Source of the DNA: Taiwanofungus camphoratus
Lineage: Eukaryota; Basidiomycota; Agaricomycetes; Polyporales; Taiwanofungaceae
Length of the DNA: 64,000 nt
Reading direction: 5' to 3'
Assembly (NCBI GenBank): GCA_003999685.1
Contig: CP021221.1
Span: 1,550,001 to 1,614,000 of the forward strand
The notes beneath the pieces were generated by a model that did not search any database, was not told where the DNA came from, and saw only the letters and a list, made by a program, of their open reading frames with translations. Shown one piece after another: positions 12,244 through 24,348 of the stretch; the first letter of the stretch is position 1, and each line of letters begins with the position of its first letter. The translations under genes were made by a program, and so were the position numbers.

Positions 12244-14992
12244 ATGGTAGCGGAGGACGTTGGCAAGAAGTCTAAAAAGCGACGTGCGGCCTCCGAAGAA
12301 GCCCCCGCACCGTCGATCTTCTCACAAAATGTTGGGCTGGAAATGCAGAGTGAGGACGAAGGGGCAGGCGACGAGGACGCGTCCGATGACGGAGAAATAG
12401 ACGAATTTCCAGAGATTGATACAAGGAGTGATAGCGATGAAGAGGACGACGCGGGCAGCGAAGACGAGGAAGACGAGGAGGATGAAGACGAGGAGGATGA
12501 GGATGAAGACGAGGAAGACGAGGAAGAAAACGAAGACGAATCGGACGATTCCTTACACCCCTTCCCAAAAGCAAAAACAGTAATTTCAGACATCACCGGT
12601 CAACCAAAACGCGTTTACCCCGAGATCGAGCCAGACTACGACTCGGATTCGTCAACCGAAGACGTATGGTTGCCGTCCACTTTTGTTTATTGAAGGTCTC
12701 TGAATGTTATGCAACTATGTCACAGACCCCCAATCGCGTCGGAAATATACCTATGCATTGGTACGACGATCTACCACATGTAGGCTACGATATTAACGGC
12801 AAGAAGGTTTTGCGTCCTGCGCGAGGAGACGAACTCGACAAGTTCCTCGAGACAGTTGAGGATCCTTCGTCGTGGTATGTTGTGCTGCAGAAACTTTCTG
12901 CATTCGGTTTGACTGAACCACGGCTAGGACCACTGCCTTCGACAAGAAAGCCCAGATGGATAAACCTCTCACACCAGAGGAACTTGACTTGATTCGGAGA
13001 CTGCAAGAAAATGAAATACCCGATGCTCAGTATGATCCTTATGAGCCAACTGTAGAATGGTTTACTGGAAAGGGTAAAGAAGAGGTCATGCCTCTTTCCG
13101 CCGCGCCTGAGCCCAAGCGGAGATGGGTGCCCAGTAAATGGGAGAAACAAAAAGTCTGTCTCATCATATATAGTCACATTCGGAGTGAAACTTACCATCT
13201 GTCTATTTTTACAGGTCATGAAGATTGTCCGTGCAATCCGCCAAGGCCGAATAATTCCCAACAAACCCAAAACTGCCTCCACACAACCACAATTCTATGC
13301 TATTTGGAATGAGGAGCCATCCGCCCATCCCGCACCCCTGCCCGCTCCTAAGCCTCGCCTCCCCACGCATGCCGAGTCCTACAACCCACCAGAAGAGTAT
13401 CTGCCTACAGAGGAAGAGCGCAAACAATGGGAGGAGACGGATAAGGAGGATCGCGAGCGCGATTTCCTCCCCCAGAAACATAGCGCGCTGCGCTTGGTGC
13501 CCGCATACGACCAGTTTATCCAGGAGCGCTTTAGCCGGCAGCTCGATCTCTACCTCGCGCCGCGTATCCAGCGCGTGAAGCTCCAGATTGATCCGGACAG
13601 CCTGATCCCGAAACTGCCGAGCCCGGGCAGCCTGAAGCCGTTCCCAGTATACAGGGCGCTGAGGGTAGCCCACGAGGGGCATCGAGTGCGGAGCGTAAGC
13701 GTCAGTCCTGATGGACAGTGGGTAGTGAGTGGAGACGAAAGCGGTGTAGCGAGGCTGTGGGAGGTAATGGTGGGCAAGGAGGTGAAGCAGTGGAAACTCC
13801 AGGGAAAGATCGGCTCTGTGGAGTGGTGTCCAAGGACGGATGTCAGCTTCTTCATTGTCGGGGTGTAAGCCGATGTCTGCTGCTCCATTGCATCTCTTGA
13901 CCCTCTCCTTCCAGTGATGAACACCTGCATTTCTTGATTCCGCCAAATTTGCCGCCAGCCATTCTCACCGCGACTCAATCCCTTCTGGCTCCTGCTACTA
14001 TGCCTCCCCAGCCTGCGACGCCATCACCGGTTAAATGGGCATCCACGTCTACCGCTGCTTCGACATCCGATTCGCCCATTCTTACACTGACAATGCCACC
14101 ATCCTCTGGTTTGCCAAAACAAATTGTCTGGCACCGGAGGGGAGACTACCTTGCAACAGTCTGTAAGTGACACGGCTGCTCGTTAGCTACCATGTGCTGA
14201 TAATTTAATTCTCGCAGCGGGTACCGAAGGACAGGGTGGTGTCTGGATACATCAGCTCTCGCGCAGGCACTCGCAGGCACCGTTCAAGAAGGTCAAGGGC
14301 TCCATCCAGCTGGTGCTCTTCCATCCCACAAAGCCGTATTTCTTTGTTGCAGTAAGTGTTGCATTTTTTTCCCTTTGTTCTTAGGGCTTTGAGATTAACG
14401 GCGGTTCTGCAGACACAGCGATACGTGCGGATGTACAACCTTGCAGAGCAGAAACTGCTGAAAACGCTCACTCCGGGTATCCGGTGGATATCCTCGATGG
14501 ACGTGCACCCTTCGGGCGACCACCTCATCGTAGGCGGGTATGACCGTAAGCTCTGCTGGTTCGACCTAGAGCTCAGCGACAAGCCGTACAAAGTCCTTCG
14601 GTACGTCTTGCCGCGCTTCGCATCTTAAGATTTCCTTCGACTGCGGTCTGCCGTAAACTTTCATTGTGACCCGTTCTCATCCATTGCCGTATCACCTAAA
14701 CTGACATTATCACGTATCGGTATCCAGGTACCACACGCGGGCGCTGCGCTCGGTGCACTTCCATCCCACGTATCCGCTGTTCGCTTCCTCGTCGGACGAC
14801 GGCTCGATCCAGATATTCCACGCGAGGGTGTACAACGACCTGATGACGAATCCGCTCATTGTGCCGCTGAAGATCCTGCGCGGGCACGGTGTGAAGGAGG
14901 GACTCGGCGTGCTGCAGGTGAAGTGGGCGCCGAGGCAGCCGTGGCTTGTTAGTGCAGGGGCGGACGGGCAGGTCGCGGTGTGGTGCAGCTAG
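12244..14992 (+). CDS. ERB1: Ribosome biogenesis protein Erb1/BOP1
   Basis: Erb1 works with Ytm1 and Nop7 in the nucleolus to mature 25S and 5.8S rRNA. ATG 12244 opens a Lys-rich start followed by a very long Asp/Glu run (about residues 35-100, largely GAGGAN codons). Then comes the BOP1NT domain: [60 protein letters not shown] and [17 protein letters not shown]40 repeats begin at [20 protein letters not shown] and end with the last strand QVAVWCS before the stop at 14990-14992. Introns are visible near 12666, 12876, 13155, 13866, 14164, 14351 and 14600; each joins the frame. All family blocks are present, so it looks intact. Confidence 0.93.
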
Positions 14993-15919
14993 TCAAGGAT
15001 GAGAGCCAGGGGTGGCCCACGCCTGTCATTGCGTGCGCCTTGTGTGTACTTGGACGTAATTGGGGGCCAATCTGTAGCCTTGTATTCGGTTGGCGCCCAC
15101 CATCGGTTGGAGGACGGCGGCGGCTCCGCAAGTGATCCGCGGTGAGATGCCTATTCTGTAGCTGAAGTGCGTATTCGAAAGGCTCGAAGGACTGGGGACC
15201 GGGGTTATGCGTGTTGCACGGTGTCCCGGTGCATTTGGGAGCAGCGTCAATTTCGCTTTTCCATCTGAACGTGTGCCGTACAATGAGTAAGCTCATCATT
15301 CTTGGGCTATTTGCTCAACCGCTCGGGCGGTCTGTGTGGCTGGTCTGCAGTGGCCTTGAAGCAAGAACTCGGATGGTATTGACGTTCACGAGTCCAAATA
15401 AGCGTGGTTGCATATCCTGACGTTCTTCGTTGGATAAGCGACGCATTCCGTCAAGGGGACACATGGAGTGTATACTTTTGAATATTGAGGTCGCCCGCTT
15501 CGACAGCAGCCAATCAGAGTCGGACGTTGGTGATCGGAACTCGACATCCCGATATGGAATTCCTCGCAGACCATTGCTTTCAGCACTGAGCAATCGCTCG
15601 AATAAGGTCAACGCTCCAGCTCAGCAGACACTCAGTGATATGAGACGCGCCGCGACTCGGAGAAGAAAACGGACAGTCGGCAGCGGGCAGCAGGCGAAGC
15701 GATTAGTGGATGGCAAACACGGGAAGGAGACGTAAGAGGAAGGCGCTGTCCCTGCTTCATTTCCTGCAGCAATGTGTTTTGGCGCTCTGCACGTGTCTGT
15801 CAATCGCCGCTCTGCAGAAGCATCCCATCCCAATATTTCAAGCCCGGTCGCCGGTGGATGTGTCGGTCGTCTGTTCTCTCCCGACCTCCATCTGTCCGTG
15901 TGCAGGTCCTCTGCCCGGC
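14993..15919. other. Intergenic between Erb1 and a membrane protein gene
   Basis: This 927-bp stretch should hold the Erb1 3' UTR and the promoter of the 15920 gene. Open frames occur on both strands but share no motif with known families, and several are mirror shadows of each other. No repeat or RNA gene was noticed. Confidence 0.5.
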
Positions 15920-17801
15920 ATGGTCGACTGGTCATCCCCGTCCCAGCTCGCAAAGGACTCGGGTAAGCGCTCCCGATCCCCTACACTCACGGTTTCCAAC
16001 TGCCTGATCTGCTCATATCATCCAGACTCCTTCAGCAAACTAGTTTGTGCTCTCTTTGGCGTCTATGTCTGGGAGATCTTCCAAACCTCTTCATTCGAGT
16101 GGTCTCTTCTCACCGGAAGGCGTAAATTCTCCTGGCCATTGGTGCGCCATATCATCCTCCCTCGTAGTCTCACGATGTTCATGCTGCTTTCTCTAGAGTC
16201 AGTGCTTTCTGTATCCCGATATTTTTCTTGTCACTGTAATATGTATTCTGCGACAGTTTTCTTTTTTCTGTGTCGATATTGTCTGCTTTTTGCCTTGATT
16301 GGCATGTGAGTTTGCGCTCATCTTACCCTCCGTAGCATTGGACTGACAATAAATCAGACTGATTTCCATGGCGATGACAGAAAGGGTGATGCATGCTGCG
16401 ACTAGCTTAACGTTCTGACTTACATTTGACTGTTGCTCAGATCAATTGCCAAGCGTTGTATACTTTCAACTCGGTAGGCTTTGCCACAGTCGCACCCGAC
16501 GTCGTCTATGCCAACGGTTTGATATGTAATGTTACAGTGGGCAGGGAATATGGCCATTCTCTGCGCCTCAACATCCCTCATGCTCCGAACGTATATCATT
16601 ACTACTTGTGTGAATTGTCCGACTCTTACCAGTGCTTCATTTGTACAGGATTGCCATTTGGGAACGTCAGTTAAAAATCGCGATCCCACTCATGATCCTG
16701 TGCCTCGCGCACTGGGCACTCCTATGGCGTGGCATGTTCGTGGTCAACGCTTCGTATTCGCCAACGTCCAGCTCGTGCGTCGTGACGTCCACGGATCATG
16801 TATTTTTGAACATCACATTCTTCATGAGTGCGTTCGCATATTTCCAGAGACCCCCGTCTCATACTGACTGATTCTTCCATCAGCCATGGGTTTCGACTTG
16901 ATCATCCTCCTATTCACCATGTTGGCGCTGATTCCCCTAAGGAGGGACTCCGGCTTGTGGAACCTGCTCTTCCAGGACGGTCTGGTGTACTTCATAATCG
17001 CCTTCTTTTGCAATGCTCTCCCTGCTGTAAGTGCATGCACAGCTTGTACATGACACAGGCATAATTAACTAATATTATGCTTGCTTACTAGATCTTCAAT
17101 GTGATCGATCTTAACGGTGTGCATTAGATTGCTATGTATGCCTTTACAATTCGCTACAGGATTACTGATGGTCCTGTGCATTCTCAAGTCGTGATGAATA
17201 TGTGAGTTTGGACCTGACGGCCGTAAAGGATCATTCATCACGCTGACATCGTACACCGTTTCATCATAGCATCGCCACTGTACGTCTTGACGTTCTTCCC
17301 GATACTCGTTTCATACTTCCTTGCTTACGAGATACGACAGGTCCCTGCAGCAACCTTCTCGTGCGTCTCGTATCAACAGATTTCTCGTCGGTCTATCACT
17401 GATACATGGTGTCTGGCGCCCGTACAGCGCCATTGCGGCCTGCCGCGCGGTCATCCGCCTGCATGAATTCACTCACACCGATGTCTATGTGCACAGTGCG
17501 ACGCAGATGGTGCCGAAATTGCGTGGCAATAATGCTGAACGATCGTTAAGGGCGCAGGCGGCCATGTTCGCGCGTCCGGAGGTGCACGTCACGATGGACC
17601 ATATTATCATGGAAGACTTCTCGTGCGTCCTGTGGTTGTCTGGATGAATCAGACCCTCTCAGTCTCACTGTTCGTCGGTCCTGATGTGTATATAGGCCCT
17701 CGGCAGATACCCACGAGGCGAAGGGGTGCGATCTCGAGGCGTTGGGGATCGGAAACAAGGAGTCGCCTAGGAGAGATTATGTCATGGGCATGGCCGTTTA
17801 A
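15920..17801 (+). CDS. Basidiomycete multi-span integral membrane protein
   Basis: This resembles a large family of uncharacterised seven-span proteins of mushroom-forming fungi. ATG 15920 gives MVDWSSPSQLAKDS; after an intron comes KLVCALFGVYVWEIFQTSSF, then EWSLLTGRRKFSWPL, the usual first span and loop. Further exons give YCLLFALIGM, then IAIWERQLKIAIPLMILCL, LLWRGMFVVNASYSP, FDLIILLFTMLALIPLRR, DGLVYFIIAFFCNALPA and a last span near 17290-17340. The cytosolic tail reads VHVTMDHIIMEDFSPSAD and ends at TAA 17799-17801. About ten short introns cut it. Some members have been compared to GPCRs, but no ligand or role is known to me. Exact borders of the middle exons are uncertain. Confidence 0.75.
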
Positions 17802-18227
17802 AGTGCACCACATTACGACTTCCCAGAGAAGAGGTAAGGATTTGGAGATGGCGTGCTGCAGCTACTATAGTAGTAGCTGTGCTCACGAAGCGAATAGAGC
17901 GCTTGGGAATGTGTAGATAAGTAGTGTACTATAACTCGGTAATACTCACAGAATTGTCGTCGAAAACTGGATTACAACCATGTATCGTTCTTTCTATTGC
18001 AGTAACCCTGAGCGGAAGCTCCCCTTCGCGCATAATGTACTCATTTGCAGTCGAACTGGTTTACGCAAGAGCTTTGAAGACCATGTGGCTTGTAAATCGG
18101 AAGCATGAACATGAGGCAGACGTATGCATCAATATACTGGCATTACACATCGTACTTTTGGTCACAAGGAAGAAACCAATACAATAAATACTCGAACGTG
18201 AACGTACAACACAAAACCCAATTTGAG
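17802..18227. other. Intergenic, two converging gene ends
   Basis: This 426-bp, AT-richer stretch lies between the membrane protein stop and the LLPH-like gene stop. Nothing was recognised. Confidence 0.55.
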
Positions 18228-19116
18228 TCATCGCCTTCGTTGAGATCGACCTGCCTTCCGCCGCGCCGCGATGCCCCCTTGCCTGTTCATCCCTTTCGAT
18301 ACGGGACGTGGCGCCAAGCCCTTTGATGATCGCCATTGTTCCCTCCGTGAACCGCGAGGACCATGCGTCGATATCCGTTTTGACGAGATTGCCGACGCGC
18401 TCAGGTCGAGCTCCATAGCGTCTGTGGCGGGTGACACGAGAGCGTCGGACCAGTGGGGGACATGGCGAAGTCAAGAGTGGGAAAATGAGAAAGTACATGA
18501 TGCCAGTATTGTGGTAGGGGATGTTCGTTGTGAAGAATACAGAAGTCCGAGTATGAATAAAATAGTGGGGAAAAAAGGCTCGAGTACGGACCTCCATCTT
18601 CTCCAGTATTTCCGGCTCCATTTGGGAGACCTGTAGAGAAATAGATGTCAATCATCGTGGTCCAGAACCCACTTCAAGAGGAAGGCCCAGGAAAAGATGA
18701 TCGAAGGAGGCGTGATCGTTGGTCCTGTCGCTATTCCTGCATTGTAGCCTGCCCCTATCCCTTCCCTTTCGTCTCAGCGCGCTTGTCCCACTTGCAACAG
18801 CGGAAGCATTTTTGGTATACAAGCGTTCCATGGATGCCATGCTTTCCGCAGTGACATCTCGAGGGTCAAAGAGCCCGAAACTAGCAAACCAGCACCAACC
18901 TGGTAGCTGCTCCCCGCCCTCTACCTGCTCATCACTGAAGGTGTCAACCTCTTCTTCCGGTATATCAACGTCTCCATCTGCGTCCTTTGTCGTGAGGACC
19001 TTGAGTTTCTGATGCAGCCGGTTGAGTCGCGCTGCCTCCGTCGCCGCGTAAACGCCTTCCTGTCGCTTTTTAGCACGGAAATGACGCTTGACTTTTGAGC
19101 GAGTTGATTTTGCCAT
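18228..19116 (-). CDS. LLP-homolog (DUF2423) ribosome biogenesis protein
   Basis: ATG 19116 gives MAKSTRSKVKRHFRAKKRQE, the signature of the LLP homolog / yeast Ybl028c family, small basic nucleolar proteins linked to 60S assembly. An acidic stretch (PEEEVDTFSDEQVEGGEQ) and PGWCWFASFGLFDPRDVTAE follow. After one or more introns (between about 18440 and 18820) the last exon reads KRISTHGPRGSRREQWRSSK and ends with a basic tail, AGRSQRRR, at the stop 18228-18230. An earlier in-frame ATG at 19185 exists, but the conserved start decides for 19116. Codon use is like its neighbours. I could not fix the middle splice sites. Confidence 0.85.
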
Positions 19117-20271
19117 GGCTGAGTGCACGGTAAACGGTAAACTCAGACTTGTGAAGGTGGGAGGTTGTGATGGTCTGAAAGACAAGAAGAAACTCCGGTT
19201 ATAATAGGAGACCAGAGCGCGGCTCCAGTACTTACCAAAAAGCTGTGCGGACTTGTGAATTACGTCACGTGCCTGTTGCGGAAGGTGGACATGCGGATGG
19301 TGAGTCGCTCGTTACACACAGTTCCAAGTTTTCTGCCAATTTCTTATCTCATATGTTATGAACGTATGCAAACTCAGAGTCTGACAGAACATATACTAGA
19401 TGATGTACGCAGCTGTGAGCGTTGTGATAAATATGGTCATATGTGCTGTAATTCTGGCGCCCGTCCATTCGCTCGCTCGTCCACCTTCCATGCTAGCCAT
19501 ATTGGCCTATCGAGTATGTCTCAACGTCCCGGAAGTTTGTTTATGTGGTCATTCAGTCGAAAGCGTGTGCGTAGGGCGGTATTGCCTACTTGGACCGCTC
19601 CACGCCGATGGTAATCCGAGGATCTCCAATGCGAGAGGTGGTACTTGAACCGGTGAGCAGGCCTTTTGGTTCAGCATCAAAACGCATAGTGAATGTGATA
19701 AGATCTTCGGAATGTCCTTTACTGCCAACGAAGCGAGCTAGTCGACTTGCGTCTCGAATTGCCCTTCCATTACCTGGTCCAAGCCCACTAACCGGCTCAA
19801 TTTCCGCGATGATCCGATTCCAGTCGTCTCTGGTGTTAATATCATAGATCATCATACAATCCAAAGCATTTCGTCCTCGCACCTACTCGCATCTTTGGAT
19901 CTACAATTTTTACACAGGAATGGAGGCGTCTCGAAGAGGAATGAATGGCATGATTCTATCATTCTCATCCGGTTTCACCATAGTTGCACTAGTGAATCTT
20001 GACAATGACTTGCAACCTTGGAACAACAGGCGCTCTTGTTTGTGATATAAAGTAAACTGGTTTATCTCGTTTGCAGCTCTCCATCCACATCGCTCATTGC
20101 GCTTCAAGGCGTGAGGGTGCTTTATCTGGTCTAGGCTGCCAGTTCTTGATCGATAGTCTTCGTAAATGCTAAACCTCCTGTTATCCTACCCTAACGCTCA
20201 CGATCAGTCGATCCTTACTTAGGCTCAAACTCTCATTCAAGGTCAGATCGGAGAAATCAGCACTCTCAAAC
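19117..20271. other. Intergenic with one doubtful minus-strand frame
   Basis: This stretch holds the LLPH-like promoter at its left and the promoter of the 20272 gene at its right. In between lies the minus-strand frame 19586-19882, listed separately. Nothing else was recognised. Confidence 0.45.
19586..19882 (-). CDS. Possible exon of an unknown gene
   Basis: This 98-codon frame reads ALDCMMIYDINTRDDWNRII then EPVSGLGPGNGRAIRDASRL; the composition is protein-like and the frame is not a shadow of a gene on the other strand. I do not recognise a family. The first codon of the frame may not be a real start. Frames at 19910-20107 on the same strand could be an upstream exon, but I could not find a splice that joins them cleanly. 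Treat it as a hint only. Confidence 0.25.
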   Translation of the reverse strand: MRGRNALDCMMIYDINTRDDWNRIIAEIEPVSGLGPGNGRAIRDASRLARFVGSKGHSEDLITFTMRFDAEPKGLLTGSSTTSRIGDPRITIGVERSK

Positions 20272-21071
20272 ATGCAGTTCCCGTTGTCCTCCGTCCTCAT
20301 GTCCCCAATGCTGAAGATTCCTTTGGTTCTTTCTGGTGCAATCTACACCTCCATCGCCATGACACCTCCCAACCCGCCCGCCAAAGACAGCGATATAGAT
20401 AAATTTGGTGGGCGCGACCCTGGCACCCGTATCGGGCGGCAAGTTCTCGCTTTAGTGAAGGTGAATCAGGAACTTCCTCCTGCAACTATTTTGACAGTTC
20501 TCACAATTTCCTCCAGCCTTTGTATTGGATGGCTCTACTATGTGAAGTGGCTGTCATCGTTGCCGCCCAATACCCTTCTTCGTTATCCGAGACTCTGCAC
20601 GCGATCTTGGTACCTGGGCCTTCGTCGTCGGTTTTCCATGTTTGCATAAGTACGACCTTCCTCATCGGCTGCTTCCTTGTCTGCGCGGGCAGCAGCCTTC
20701 GCATGCTCTGCTTCCGCGCTCTCGGACGCTTTTTCACGTTCGAGCTGTCCGTGCAGGAAGGGCACAAGCTTGTTACATGGGGACCCTACTCCATTGTGCG
20801 CCACCCTAGCTATACTGGCACCCTCATGGTCGCATCTGGTAACCTTCTATGCTGGTTGGGCGAGGGATCGTGGTGGAGAGAATGCGGCCTGCAGAATACG
20901 ATTTGGGGGAGGCTTGTCGCCCTCTTATGGCTTGTATCCTTTGTCCCGTTCTTCATTTCGGTGCCGGTCAGGATCCAAAAGGAGGACAAAATCTTCAGGA
21001 AGGAATTTGGGGCTGAGTGGGATGCATGGGCGAAGAAGACGCCGCAAAAACTGATCCCTTGCATTTACTAG
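20272..21071 (+). CDS. Isoprenylcysteine carboxyl methyltransferase-like membrane protein
   Basis: The ICMT/PEMT fold methylates the C-terminal prenylcysteine of Ras-type GTPases and pheromones in the ER. The N-terminus has a hydrophobic stretch (FPLSSVLMSPMLKIPLVLSG). One intron (about 20460-20515) joins VLALVK to PLYWMALLCEVAVIVA. Two more spans lead to the SAM-binding part, GPYSIVRHPSYTGTLM, the RHPxYxG motif of the family, and a last region with KIFRKEFGAEWDAWAKKT. The stop is at 21069-21071; total about 248 residues, close to family size. Mushroom genomes carry several ICMT-like paralogues, so whether this one acts on Ras or pheromone is not decided by sequence. Confidence 0.85.
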
Positions 21072-21407
21072 ACTGAGAAAGTCTGAGATTAATGTAATGG
21101 ACGCAATATCAAGGCCGACAGGGGGTGGTGTCCAGTGCGAACCCGACAACAGCGAACGGGCTCGAGACGCGGCACGTGTAGAGTTGATTGTACGGCGAGT
21201 CGTGCAGTCCTGTGTTCTTATATATTATACTACATGTCTGGTTTTCCCAATCAATGATTTGCCACAACGAGCGATATCGATACTGTCTGACCAACAGGTG
21301 CTAGCCTGTTAAGGGCTAATGACCATGATATGAGTCAGTCCTTACCGCAGCTGCTTTCAACTCCAACTCCATTCTCAATTACAAAATCCTGTTTGTATCC
21401 TTGCATC
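21072..21407. other. Intergenic between ICMT-like and IAH1-like genes
   Basis: This 336-bp stretch has a TATATTATA sequence at about 21220-21229, about 185 bp before the next start codon. No gene was seen. Confidence 0.5.
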
Positions 21408-22420
21408 ATGGCCTCCAATGTTCAGGATGCAATCATGCTTTTCGGCGACTCACTAAGCCAGCGCGGGTGGGAACCGCACGGTATTGCTCAAAGACTAGCA
21501 TGTTAGTGTTTCGATTATCCCTGAATTCGCGCCTAACGTAGAACGCAGACGCCTATAACAGAAAGCTAGACATCATTAACCGGGGGATGTCAGGCTACAA
21601 TACAGAGTGGGCCATTCCGGTGCTCGAGCAAGCAAGCCGTTCCTCCCTGTCTGAGCCTGCTACCAGTGGCGTGCTGACAGCACCTCACCCTCACTGCAGT
21701 GCTTCGCAACGCAGGATGAGCGGCAGCACGTCCCCAAGGTGCGCATACTGACCATTTGGCTCGGCGCGAATGACGCCGCGCTCCCCGGCTCGCGGTTCCA
21801 CGTCCCGCTTCCCGCGTACGCTGCGAACATATCCAGGCTCGTTCGCATGATCACGGACCCCTTGTCGAAGTGGTACTCTCCCGAAACGCACGTCGTACTC
21901 CTCACGCCACCACCTGTGAACACGCAACAGTGGCGCGCCCACCAAGAGGCGCAAGAACCACCGCAGGAGCTCGACCGTGACTTTGAGATGGCAAGAACAT
22001 ATGCGAAGAAGGTGAAAGAGGTGGGCGCAAAGGAGAATGTCCCCGTTGTCGATCTGTGGACACACTTCTGGGACGCGTGCGGTCATGTCGAGGAGAATTT
22101 TAGTGAATATTCCCCTGATGGGCTGCATCTCGGAGAGCGAGGATATGCTGTGAGTGGTCTGGTCGCCTACACGGGGGGACGCTGGCCGACTGAGGTTGGA
22201 AGATTGTGTTCGAAGAGCTCATGAAGACAATCAGCGAGAACTACCCAGAGTTGCACTATGACAGGCTCCAGGCAGTATTTGTACCGTGCGTAGCCTTATG
22301 CCGTCCGCAATGTGTATATAGGCGGTTGCTCATACCATTTCTCTGTACAGTCACGACCAAGTCGATCTGGAGAACCCTCGATCCACACTGGGGAAGAGGA
22401 GCATCTTTGGCAATCAATAG
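21408..22420 (+). CDS. IAH1: IAH1-type SGNH/GDSL esterase
   Basis: The family includes yeast isoamyl acetate-hydrolysing esterase. ATG 21408 gives MASNVQDAIMLFGDSLSQRG, block I with the nucleophile Ser in GDS. After an intron comes NRGMSGYNTEWAIPVLEQ, with the block II Gly. The next exon has ILTIWLGANDAALPG, block III (GAND, Asn of the oxyanion hole), and ends SPDGLHLGERGYA, block V with catalytic Asp and His. Two further exons give the C-terminus, ending SIFGNQ at TAG 22418-22420. Introns: about 21502-21547, 21630-21698, 22150-22204 and 22289-22351. All catalytic residues are present, so it looks active. Confidence 0.9.
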
Positions 22421-23188
22421 TTTGCTGACAGAATCAGGTCTATGGTCTGTCGGAACTTCTCCACGAGGCTGGTGATTTCTGTATGAAGACACAACACCTC
22501 CAGAAATTAGGTATGCGGTCGTCAGGTAATTTGATGTTTGCATCAGCAGAATGCTATCGAAGCATAACATGGTTACAGTGTGGGGCAGTGGCCTCCGTTC
22601 GAGACCATGAATTTGGACGGCTGGGACCAGTCTTGAATGTTCCGAGCAATCCTGATACACGACAACGGTGGTCCTAGTTGCCTACAGCTACCCAATTGTT
22701 TAATTAATCCAGCTGGACAGCGTGTCGCACGTACACTGGTGGGAGCTGTTACAGCAATCCTAAGAACGATAGCAAGTTTTGAGAAAAAAATGCAATGGAG
22801 CCCAGGTGGTGCCGGCGAGCACGGCGCGCGGGGAGCGATCTCGAGCGAGCAGTGACCGCCGCGCCCACCGGTGGCGACGACGAGTAGAGGAAAATCTATG
22901 ATAAAATTCTATAGAATAGATGATGACACAGACTAGCCACTAATATATGAGCAAGTCCGAATAGAGGCTCCGTTGCATTTTTTCTCACAACGCGCTATCG
23001 TTTTCAGGATTGCTGTAATTGTATGCACCCCATGACCGTGGACCGGAATGTCACATTGCCTTTCCGAAAGGGCGCCAGTGTCCATTCTCCTCCGAGTCTT
23101 TGTTCCAGGTCCCAAGTCCTCGAAATAATCGATACCCAACGCTGACGAAATACAGGTATCCTTGCTGGAGCCATAATAGTTGTGTGCT
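22421..23188. other. Intergenic holding the MITE
   Basis: Apart from the MITE, this stretch should hold the 3' UTR of the esterase gene and the 170-bp proximal promoter of the isomerase gene. No other feature was seen. Confidence 0.5.
22752..23015. mobile_element. 264-bp MITE with 50-bp inverted ends, Tc1/mariner-like
   Basis: The left end 22752-22802 and right end 22966-23015 are inverted copies of each other, with about six mismatches and one length difference over 50 bp. Each outer end reads CAGCAATCC from the outside and is flanked by TA (22750-22751 and 23016-23017), as expected of a Tc1/mariner-type target duplication. The middle (22803-22965) is GC-rich on its left half and codes for nothing. 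Such elements are moved by the transposase of a larger relative elsewhere in the genome. It sits between the IAH1-like and enoyl-CoA isomerase genes. Confidence 0.85.
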
Positions 23189-24348
23189 ATGTCTTACCCT
23201 CTCAGTCTACCCTCCGAGCAACCGCTGGTCACACTCACACACCGTTCGTTCTACCATTCTGTCCTGTGCCAATTGGTTCCAATACATGCTGAATCTCATC
23301 AGCCACATCCGTGACATGGCTCATTGAACTACACAATGGCGAAGACAGCCGCTTCAATGAACATTTTATTAACAAAGCCTTCATGCCTGTCCTCAACGCG
23401 GTAGAGCGACACTGGCGTGAACAGTGGCGAGAAGCACAGGCGACTAAGAGCGGAGAAGGCGGAGGTGGAGCACTCATCATTGTAGGGAAGAGGAAGCAGA
23501 ACAAATTTTTTAGCAATGGTGCGTGGTTAGCGTGTTATTTTGCGAGTAAGCGTCCAACGATCTCATCCTTCCCTTGGAAGGACTTGATTATGACAACTTG
23601 GTCAAGAATCCGCATTTTGCCACAAACTTCATCCCTCGTGCGTACTCGATTGTCCTCATTAGGAGAAGGCAGTAGCATTCATAGTCACTGAACTAGTTGT
23701 CCTCAATCCAATGTATAGGAGGCTTCTCACGTTTCCCAGTAAGATTTTTGGAAGCCGTTCTTAGGTTGAGTAGCGAATGATCATCTCCAGTACCAACCAT
23801 TGCTGCTATCAATGGACACTGTTTTGCCGCTGCCATGATACTTTCGCTGTGCTGTGATTATCGGGTCATGACGGACGGCAGCCGCAGAAACGCCTGGATG
23901 TGCATGAATGAAGTGAACACACTTCGTTTACCCAAGGGACCGAATTAACGAATTGCTATAGATCCATTTCGGCGCTGCTTGGCCACTGTCATTGGCTGGG
24001 ATTGTACGTGCGAAGGTGTCTGATGCCACGTTGCACCGCAAAATCGCCCTGGAAGGCCATCGCTTCACGCCACCCGAAGCTTTTCAGGCTGGCCTTGTGG
24101 ATTATCTCGTAGAAGGAGACACGGAAGCCGTGATCGTCAAAGCGCTCGACGTGGCTAGATCTGTCAGCGGACTGGCGAAGACAGGGGCTTGGGGGGTTAT
24201 CAAGGTACTGTCCTCCCTTCATGCTGGTGCTAGTCCTGATTAGATTCCTCAGCATGATTTATATCGAGATGCAGTTGAGACGTCCGCTAGGGACGTATTG
24301 CCACTCAATGTCGGATCCGAGGATGCTGCGGCGAAGTCTAGGTTGTGA
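23189..24348 (+). CDS. ECI1: Peroxisomal delta3,delta2-enoyl-CoA isomerase
   Basis: This crotonase-fold enzyme moves double bonds so that unsaturated fatty acids can enter beta-oxidation. ATG 23189 gives MSYPLSLPSEQPLVTLTH; an intron joins this to SVTWLIELHNGEDSRFNEHF. Then come ALIIVGKRKQNKFFSNG, LDYDNLVKNPHFATNFIP, PTIAAINGHCFAAAMILSLC (oxyanion-hole Gly) and NAWMCMNEIHFGAAWPLS, with the likely catalytic Glu in MNE. The last exon begins HDLYRDAVETSARDV and ends SRL at TGA 24346-24348; SRL fits the peroxisomal PTS1 signal. Six or seven introns are present. The frame is continuous once spliced, so it appears whole. Confidence 0.9.

Noticed and set aside
12150-12596. Minus-strand poly-Ser frame
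   Set aside because: It is the mirror of the acidic GAGGAN tract of Erb1, which is supported by homology and splice sites.
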